NCBI GenBank assembly: GCA_910592005.1
Contig: CAJVPP010002558.1
Span: forward strand, 1 to 14,403
Direction: 5' to 3'
Length of the DNA stretch: 14,403 nt
Origin: Funneliformis mosseae
Lineage: Eukaryota > Glomeromycota > Glomeromycetes > Glomerales > Glomeraceae
The notes below the pieces were generated by a model. That model saw only the letters and a list, made by a program, of their open reading frames with translations. It was not told the DNA's origin and searched no databases. Positions 9,070 through 14,403 of this stretch are shown piece after piece. Each line of letters starts with the position of its first letter. Within the stretch, counting starts at the first letter, position 1. Both the position numbers and the translations under genes were made by a program.

Positions 9070-11011
9070 AAACTCATTTTGAAATGGTGATTCATAACTC
9101 AATTAAGTTAACTTTTTTTCTCTTATTTTTAAGCTATTAAAATGGAAGTTCGTAAATATTATATTACTTTTTATTTTTTATATTAAGTTAAAAATAGAAT
9201 TTTCTCTCTTTCTATTACAAAGAAAACTGTGTTATGAATCTATTTTTAGATGCTGAGCATTTAATGTAACTTTATATCGATTTTTTATTATATTTAGATA
9301 TCAATTGTTTTAGTGTAATATTTGCTTTTATCAAATTTTTTATTATATAAACTAACTTTTATTTATAATTAAAAAATATAGCTCATATTGAAATATATCA
9401 AATTTAGCAAAAATTCATTTTTCATTTTTGGAGTATTTTCTTTATTCTATTATAAAGGCCTTATATAATATAAATATATAATAATATAAATAAATTTATT
9501 AATAAAATTTAATAAATTAAAATTACTAATTAATTTAAATAAAAATTGTTAAATATCATTTGGGTAATTATTATTTAGACAATTATCACCTGAGTTTTTT
9601 TAAATATATTAAATATATAAATATTATTATTCTTTAACAATTATTAGATTTGCTCAGTTAGTTTATTGATTAGAATGATAAATAATTTTTTTATCTTAGA
9701 AACACAATTTCAATTCCTATATTGAACCTTTAATTCTTTCAATTTTTTCATCATTTTAGAGTTTTATTTAAATTTAAATTTGAACTTTGAATCTTAATGA
9801 ATTTTATGATATATTTAATTCTTAACAATATACATTTATTTAATAAATTATTATACATTTATTTATATAAATTGTTACGTATTTAAAGTTATATGTTAAT
9901 CATAAATACAAATTCTATTTTAAAACCCTTTATTATTAAATAATAATAATTTGCTATTCTAAATTAATTGTTTATAAATCATTTAGATGTAAATTTTTTT
10001 AAATTCTCTTTAAGTTTATAGTTATATCTAATGACTTTACAGTGATTGTATATAAACTGCAATTTAATAATTCTACTTGATTTTGACTTTTAATTTCCTT
10101 CTGATATATTCTTTATACATTTTCTTAAAGTATTTTTTATATGCATCTGATGAAAGCTACTAATATTTAGCAGCTTTTTTTTATTGATCTTTAGTTATCT
10201 AGAATTAGTTTTATTTTTCTTCTCTCTTATCTACCTTTGCAATATATTATTTAATTTGTATTTACAATTTATTTTAAAAATTAATCTAATTATTTTCTTT
10301 GCATAGCTAAAACCTTAATTATATTTGGCTTGATAAAATAAATTTTATTTGACAGTTTTTGAAATGCTTATATGTGTTGAATCTCATGTAATATATTAAA
10401 ATCTGATCTAATTTGATATTTATATATTATTACTGTGAAATTCTTCAACTTGAGATGATCACATTATCAAATCTCTACTTAAAATTTCTAACTACAGCCT
10501 ACTGTGATTAAGACGTTAAGATCCGCTTAACTTTTAACTTTACTAAATTTATGCGTTGAACTTAAACAAATCTATCAAGTATAAAGACTTAAAAGATGAG
10601 ATTATGAACAATTTTAATTAAAGAATTCAGATGACAAACTCAATTACAAATAATGTGTAGGGATCACGTCAAACTATATGAAGATATAAAGAGGTAGAAA
10701 AATATAAGTTTTTAAATGATTCCTTTATTAATATTGAAACTTGTATTTATAAAAGAGTTAATTCGACTTGCAAAAGAGTTAATTTACAACATAAGTAAAA
10801 AGTCTATCTATTTATACAAAATTTCTTTTATCACAGCTAATTAATTACTATACTATAAACTAACTAATTTAGTAAAATAAAATATAAGTAAAATAAATAT
10901 ATTGAGAATAATAAAAATACATAAAATAATAAAAATATAAAATATAATAAAAATAATAATAAAATTTAGAATATTAAAATAAGTATAACACTAAATATTC
11001 TTAGACTTCAT
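9070..11011. other. AT-rich non-coding stretch
   Basis: Almost two kilobases of AT-rich sequence with stops in every frame, very few CpG dinucleotides and no recognisable family. Small items only: a hairpin at 10153-10177 and a short direct repeat (AAAAGAGTTAATT, twice, near 10750-10790). I see no gene or element boundary here. Confidence 0.6.
10153..10177. repeat. Short inverted repeat (hairpin) before a T run
   Basis: AAAGCTACTAA and TTAGCAGCTTT are 11-base arms around a 3-base loop (TAT), with a single mismatch; T residues follow the right arm. In a bacterium this would be read as an intrinsic terminator, but the rest of the window is eukaryotic transposon DNA and no gene ends here. It is the clearest short hairpin of this region, without assigned function. 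Confidence 0.45.
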
Positions 11012-12010
11012 TTAATTTGTAAAATTAGGATTATCATCAGTATTTGAAAGATTTTCAGAATTATGTAGATCTTCTGTATTTTCAGAATTCGCAGAATTCT
11101 CAGTATTTTCAGAATTCTAAATTAGAAGATCATCATATTGTGTCATTCACATGACTTTATTATAACTGATCAATTGTTTCATTGACAATATAGACTTGAT
11201 AGTATTCTTTTCATTGTAAATTGTAATTGCAAGTTTTTTCTGAAAATTATAAAATTTTTCATTATACTATTGATCTGAAATAAATCTTATATGAAATATG
11301 ATCTTAATATAACTAAAAAAAATGATAACAAACTAATCATCTTGCTATAAGCTATATATATATACAAGTAATTAGTATTATTATATATCATTATAAAATA
11401 CTCTTTATTTTGCTCAATTTGCTCAATTATTATTATACATCAAATCTCATGAATAAAGCATGATTAAGATATGTGATCAGAATATATAAGTTAAATATTG
11501 ATAATTTATAGTTATCTTCAAGAAAATTCAACTTTTCAGATTGTTTTTTATTATCATTTTATTTTTTATCATCAGATTATCCATAATCTTATTCTTTATC
11601 ATATTTTTCTTTATCATATTATTTTTTATTATCAGATTATTCTTCATAATTAAATTGTTATTCTTTGCCATTTTTATTATCTTTATCTTACCCAACAATT
11701 TAGATAAAATATAATAAAATTGTAATATAATTTGCAAATAAATACTAATATAATAATTTATACCTTATTTTTAAGCAATCATTCTAATTATTTATTTTAT
11801 TTACATGATAAGTAAACTCTCATTCATTTTATTGTACTGCTTCTTTAAAATATGAGAAGTAAGAAAGTTTTGATAATAACTTTTATCCTTTTGAAATACT
11901 TCTTAATAATATTTAGTAAACTAACTATTTAGATTTTGATTTGATTATTCATACCATTCAAATTATTCTTCTTTATTGAGAAGTAACTAGCTATATATAT
12001 TCAATTTAAA
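11012..12010 (-). pseudogene. Coding-like remnants of an unrecognised gene
   Basis: Two patches on the minus strand read like protein and share one frame. The upstream patch (about 12000 to 11804) gives LLLNKEE, FEWYE, SNQNLNS, FTKYY, then EVFQKDKSYYQNFLTSHILK and KQYNKMNESLLIM, separated by TAA or TAG. The downstream patch (about 11265 to 11012) gives YNEKFYNFQKKLAITIYNEK, NTIKSILSMKQLISYNKVM, TQYDDLLI, and an acidic Asn/Ser/Glu/Thr-rich tail with repeated NSENT-like steps, ending in TAA at 11012-11014. Between them (11528-11700) is a Lys/Asn/Asp-rich low-complexity stretch. Nearly all stops sit where Gln would suit the context, consistent with CAA/CAG to TAA/TAG decay. I do not recognise the family. 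Introns probably interrupt it. Confidence 0.3.
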
Positions 12011-12475
12011 TAATATTAACTAAAATGATCACTGATATAGTATTCTTAGTGAGAACTTAATAATTTTGTATAGTTCATTTACATTTTATATTCTATTATT
12101 TTACAATAACTTAACTACCTTACATCATTTTTTAATAGAAATTTTTGTGATATTATGATATTATATTGATTATAAGGTATTCTATTATTCAATTTATATA
12201 CATATTAATCAGTATAATATATTAATAACCAAATAAAAATTAGTTTGTATTATATAATCATATATGATATAAATTATCATTTTAATTACATGATTATGAC
12301 TGCCATTTTTTCTTGTTACTACTGTATCAAGAAATTAGTATCATATTTTAGTTTTAAAATAAATAAAAATTATAATTTTTAAAAAATCAGAAAAAAATTT
12401 TTTATTAATATATTAAATATAAATATTATATTAAATAATATTTGCTTTAATCAATTAAAAATAAATAATATTTAT
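12011..12475. other. AT-rich stretch left of the foldback element
   Basis: No open frame and no recognisable element. On the minus strand, short patches such as NRIPYNQYNIIISQKFLLK (about 12130-12190) may be more of the decayed gene at 11012-12010, but this is weak. No LINE sequence continues here, which matters for the junction on the other side of the foldback element. Confidence 0.4.
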
Positions 12476-12477
12476 TA

Positions 12478-12707
12478 ATGCTCCGAACGGTTCAGTTCAG
12501 TCTGGATTATAGGCCAATCCGAAACCGAACCGAAAATTCCAGTTTGGTTTGGTTTAGATTATAAATCTTAAAAATGCCAATCCGAAACTGAACCAAACCG
12601 TAAACTGGTAAAAATCTGAACTGAACCGAAAATTTCAGATTAATCCGAAAGTTCAGTTCGATATATTCGAATCTCGAAGGGAACCTAATGTGCGATTCTC
12701 TAAAGAG
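12478..12707 (+). repeat. Left terminal inverted repeat (230 bp) of the foldback element
   Basis: Reverse-complement partner of 12970-13199. The outer part contains iterated GAACCGAAC/GGTTCGG-type motifs, many now CAG, TGG or CTG where CpG is inferred. The inner 40 bp (ending CTCTAAAGAG at 12698-12707) is identical to the partner arm apart from one CG/CA site. Differences between arms are 22 transitions with no transversions or indels. Confidence 0.95.
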
Positions 12708-12969
12708 TTTCACAAAGTAATTGCGAAACTCTAAGAGGATCGCAAATTACTTGCAAAACTCCAAGGGGAATCGCAAAGTAATTGCGAAACTCTAAGAGGA
12801 TCGCAAATTACTTGCGAAACTCTAAGGGAATCGCAAAGTAATTGCGAAACTCTAAGAGAATCGCAAATTACTTGCGAAACTTCAAGGAAATCGCAAAGTA
12901 ATTGCGAAACTCTAAGAGAATCGCAAATTATTTGCGAAACTCCAAGAGAATCGCAAAGTAATTGCGAAT
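12708..12969. repeat. Core array of 30-bp dyad repeats (two alternating forms)
   Basis: Nearly nine units of 30 bp, starting at about 12709, 12739, 12770, 12800, 12830, 12860, 12890, 12920 and 12950. Two forms alternate, giving a 60-bp higher-order period. Each holds a dyad of TCGCAA and TTGCGA around a 5-base spacer, AGTAA in one form and ATTAC in the other. The second form is close to the reverse complement of the first, so the whole core is quasi-palindromic and extends the foldback of the arms. Between dyads lie AACTC(T/C)AAG(A/G)G-type linkers. The outermost units are the most altered (for example CACAAAG for CGCAAAG), again CpG loss. Confidence 0.95.
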
Positions 12970-13199
12970 CTCTTTAGAGAATCGCACATTAGGTTCCCTT
13001 CGAGATTTGAATATATTGAACCGAACTTTCGGATTAATCTGAAATTTTCGGTTCGGTTCAGATTTTTACTGGTTTACGGTTCGGTTCGGTTTCGAATTGG
13101 CATTTTTAAGATTTATAATCTGAACTGAACCGAACCAGAATTTTTGGTTCAGTTTCAGATTGGCCTATAATCCGGACCGAACCGAACCGTTCAGAGCAT
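12970..13199 (-). repeat. Right terminal inverted repeat (230 bp) of the foldback element
   Basis: Partner of 12478-12707, starting at CTCTTTAGAG (12970-12979) and ending at GAGCAT. It keeps CpG at eight positions where the left arm has lost it and has lost six that the left arm keeps; at three more sites the arms show TG against CA, implying independent loss from one CG. It directly abuts the LINE fragment, so the LINE frame reads into it as a spurious tail. Confidence 0.95.
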
Positions 13200-13201
13200 T
13201 A

Positions 13202-13680
13202 TGTCGATCCCATCTTTTTGATATTAGTAGTCCAACTCCTGCGTAAAGTTGTAATGAATCAGGTTGGCTCCAGAAGGTAGTGAAGTGATGATTTTGTTTG
13301 TGTTTATAAAGCATAGATGTTTTGTGATGTGTTTCAGTGAGACCAACGAAGTCAACTTTGTTATGTGTAAAGTGTTCTATGATTTGAGATGATTTGATTG
13401 GGTCAGTGGAGTCATTAATTCCTCTGATATTATGAGTAGCAAAAGTAATTATATCTCCTTTAATTATATTGTTAGATTTATTATCGTCTAGATGTGAAAT
13501 GTTTTTGTCAATTTTTTCAATGGTGTTTTGTCTGTTTTTATGAAATTGGGCCACCTGGTTATCTAAAAATAAGTCAATGTTATCGTCAATAAGAGAGGTA
13601 TTCCAGTTATTAGTAGAAATACCATTAATCTGTGATTCGCCTAATGTGGAGTATATTATAATCGACGAGCTGTGTGCCCC
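13202..13680 (-). pseudogene. LINE APE-type endonuclease domain, truncated
   Basis: The frame is open from 13680 to the foldback junction with no ATG of its own; a GTG at 13552-13554 is not a real start. The segment includes NTSLIDDNIDLFLDNQVAQF and then the endonuclease start IITFATHNIRGIN, with the conserved Asn of the N-R-G motif at 13429-13431. Next is VDFVGLTETHHKT, with the probable metal-binding catalytic Glu at 13333-13335, then YAGVGLLISKRW up to DRH. These are the first two motifs of the Exo_endo_phos fold; the later catalytic His/Asp motifs are missing because the sequence ends. A frameshift in a G run at 13677-13680 links it to the upstream half. The 14 residues read beyond DRH come from the foldback arm. 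Confidence 0.85.
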
Positions 13681-14402
13681 TCATTATTAGTGAAAGCAAA
13701 AAATTGAGAATCCAATTTGGCAAGATGAGATTTAATCGAGTCTAGTTCCTGGAGTTTCAGTAAGATTAAATCTAGTAGATTGGAAGTGTTGATTTCATTA
13801 TTGTTATTACTGGTAGTTGTAGTTGTAGTTTGTGAGTTATTTAAATGATGGGAGCAGTTATCATTATTATTCCTTATACTGGAGGGAAGAGATCGATTAC
13901 TATTTCTGTGAATACCGAGAGAATTTCTACGAGTAACATTATTTGATAAATTCGTTATTTCTTATTGATTATATTGTCTATTGAGAATTCGGGGTCTGCC
14001 GTCTAATTGGTAACCGTTATGTATGATTTGTTATGAACAGGCAGATTTCATATCCTCTTTGGATGCAAAAGCAGCGTAAGCAATATTATTTTGAAAATAA
14101 CATGATCTTGCATTATAGGATCTTAGTATGCGAAAAGCTTCAGCAGGTGAAGTCCTATTTTTGAAACCTTTAAAACCAGCAACATGTCTATTTCTATCTT
14201 TTAGTTCCTCCACTGGTGTATCTATATATGCACATCTAATAACATGTCCATTTATATTGTGTGCCCAAGCTGTATTAAGCTGGTGTAGTTTTCTAATTTT
14301 GTTGAAGGATACAATGATGTCACGTATAGAGTCGTATTTATTTCTATATTGGTCTACAATGGAAATGATAGATCCAAAATAAGTGAGAGCTCTATTTATG
14401 TG
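13681..14402 (-). pseudogene. LINE N-terminal region (RNA-binding-type part and Thr/Asn/Ser linker), partial
   Basis: Open from the window edge at 14402 to a TAA at 14031-14033. It begins HINRALTYFGSIISIVDQYR, continues with LHQLNTAWAHNINGHVIRCA, VEELKDRNRHVAGFKGF and TSPAEAFRILRSYNARSCYF, and ends with YAAFASKEDMKSAC. The -AYAAFASKEDM- segment resembles the end of an RRM-like fold (inferred). The frame continues past that stop (QIIHNGYQLDGRPRILN) and past a second TAA at 13962-13964, into a low-complexity linker with TTTTTT and NNNN runs (about 13795-13835) and a short coiled-looking stretch LLDLILLKLQELDSIKSHLA. It then shifts frame at 13677-13680 into the endonuclease. The true start lies beyond the window. 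The plus-strand open frame at 14128-14382 is only its shadow. Confidence 0.75.
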
Positions 14403-14403
14403 A

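Larger units (their letters stand above)
12478..13199. mobile_element. Foldback/MITE-like element with 230-bp inverted arms and TA duplications
   Basis: A 722-bp element bounded by ATGCTC on the left and GAGCAT on the right, with TA on both sides (12476-12477 and 13200-13201). This is the target-site duplication expected of Tc1/mariner-type or similar transposition. The two arms (12478-12707 and 12970-13199) are equal in length, gap-free and about 90% identical, and the core is an array of 30-bp dyad units. There is no real coding capacity; the 68-codon minus-strand open frame at 12507-12713 lies in the arm and is a by-product. It must be non-autonomous. It is markedly richer in G+C and CpG than its surroundings. 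It is not related in sequence to the inverted arrays at 4670-9060. Confidence 0.9.
13202..14403 (-). mobile_element. LINE (non-LTR retrotransposon) fragment, 5' part of the coding region
   Basis: Minus-strand remnant that runs off the window at 14403 and stops at the foldback element at 13201. It contains an N-terminal, possibly RNA-binding part (14402-13681) and the beginning of an APE-type endonuclease (13680-13202). No reverse transcriptase is present in the window, and no LINE sequence resumes on the far side of the foldback element. The style (N-terminal part, poly-Thr/Asn linker, then endonuclease in one long protein) resembles LINEs abundant in Rhizophagus. It is GC-richer, keeps CpGs and has few stops, so it is younger than the DNA transposons to its left. 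Confidence 0.8.

Noticed and set aside
10153..10185. Bacterial-type intrinsic terminator
   Set aside because: Hairpin plus T run is present, but there is no upstream gene and the window is eukaryotic transposon DNA where T runs are common.
11528..11737. 69-codon Lys/Asn/Ile/Met-rich minus-strand open frame
   Set aside because: Low-complexity composition; one shifted frame gives an equally plausible Asp/Lys/Gln-rich reading with TAA for Gln. It is not a convincing gene by itself.
956..12010. Alternative genetic code with UAA/UAG read as glutamine
   Set aside because: Many TAA/TAG codons sit at Gln-like positions, but TGA also occurs at Arg positions and TAG/TAA at Trp positions in the same remnants, frameshifts are present, and the younger LINE uses CAA/CAG for Gln. 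C-to-T/G-to-A decay explains all of this under the standard code.
12507..12713. 68-codon Phe/Arg-rich minus-strand open frame
   Set aside because: Sits in the left foldback arm; its FR-F-IG pattern is a translation of the iterated GGTTCGG motifs.
12708..12969. CRISPR array (regular ~30-bp repeats)
   Set aside because: Units abut each other with no unique spacers, lie between 230-bp inverted arms, and the context is eukaryotic with no cas genes.
14128..14382. 84-codon plus-strand open frame
   Set aside because: Shadow of the LINE N-terminal reading frame on the opposite strand.

Overview
The window reads as very AT-rich (roughly four fifths A+T by eye), gene-poor eukaryotic DNA built almost entirely of decayed transposable elements. 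No intact gene, rRNA, tRNA or CRISPR is visible. The short introns (66 and 80 nt), the style of the LINE protein (RNA-binding-type N-terminal part, Thr/Asn/Ser linker, then an APE-type endonuclease) and the two DNA-transposon families suggest an arbuscular mycorrhizal fungus (Glomeromycotina, Rhizophagus/Gigaspora-like). That assignment is by remembered resemblance, not by search.

Layout. 1-955: AT-rich DNA with an (AT)n/poly-T/poly-A tract. 956-4167 (+): a nearly full-length but heavily broken tnp2-like (CACTA/CMC-type) transposase, followed by putative subterminal repeats and a degenerate interstitial telomeric tract (4517-4559). About 4670-9060: a composite DNA transposon. A broken DDE transposase on the minus strand (5874-8091, DUF7869-like, with a HADN motif) sits between two inverted arrays of a ~90-118 bp pyrimidine-rich minisatellite (about 10 units left, 5 right). 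9070-11011: featureless AT-rich DNA with one small hairpin. 11012-12010 (-): coding-like remnants of an unrecognised gene. 12478-13199: a sharply bounded 722-bp foldback element with TA target duplications, two equal 230-bp arms and a core of 30-bp dyad repeats. 13202-14403 (-): a LINE fragment (N-terminal part plus the start of the endonuclease) that stops exactly at the foldback junction and has no reverse transcriptase in the window.

The main theme is mutational. The transposase remnants differ from their families largely by C-to-T and G-to-A changes (Gln, Arg and Trp codons turned to stops; Pro to Ser/Leu; Gly to Ser/Asp; Asp to Asn). The two foldback arms differ at 22 positions, all transitions, 20 of them at present or inferred former CpG sites, with no indel. 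The telomeric tract has decayed mainly by C-to-T. This points to cytosine-methylation-driven deamination, or a RIP-like process, as the force shaping this compartment. The foldback element and the LINE still hold many CpGs and are probably the youngest insertions.
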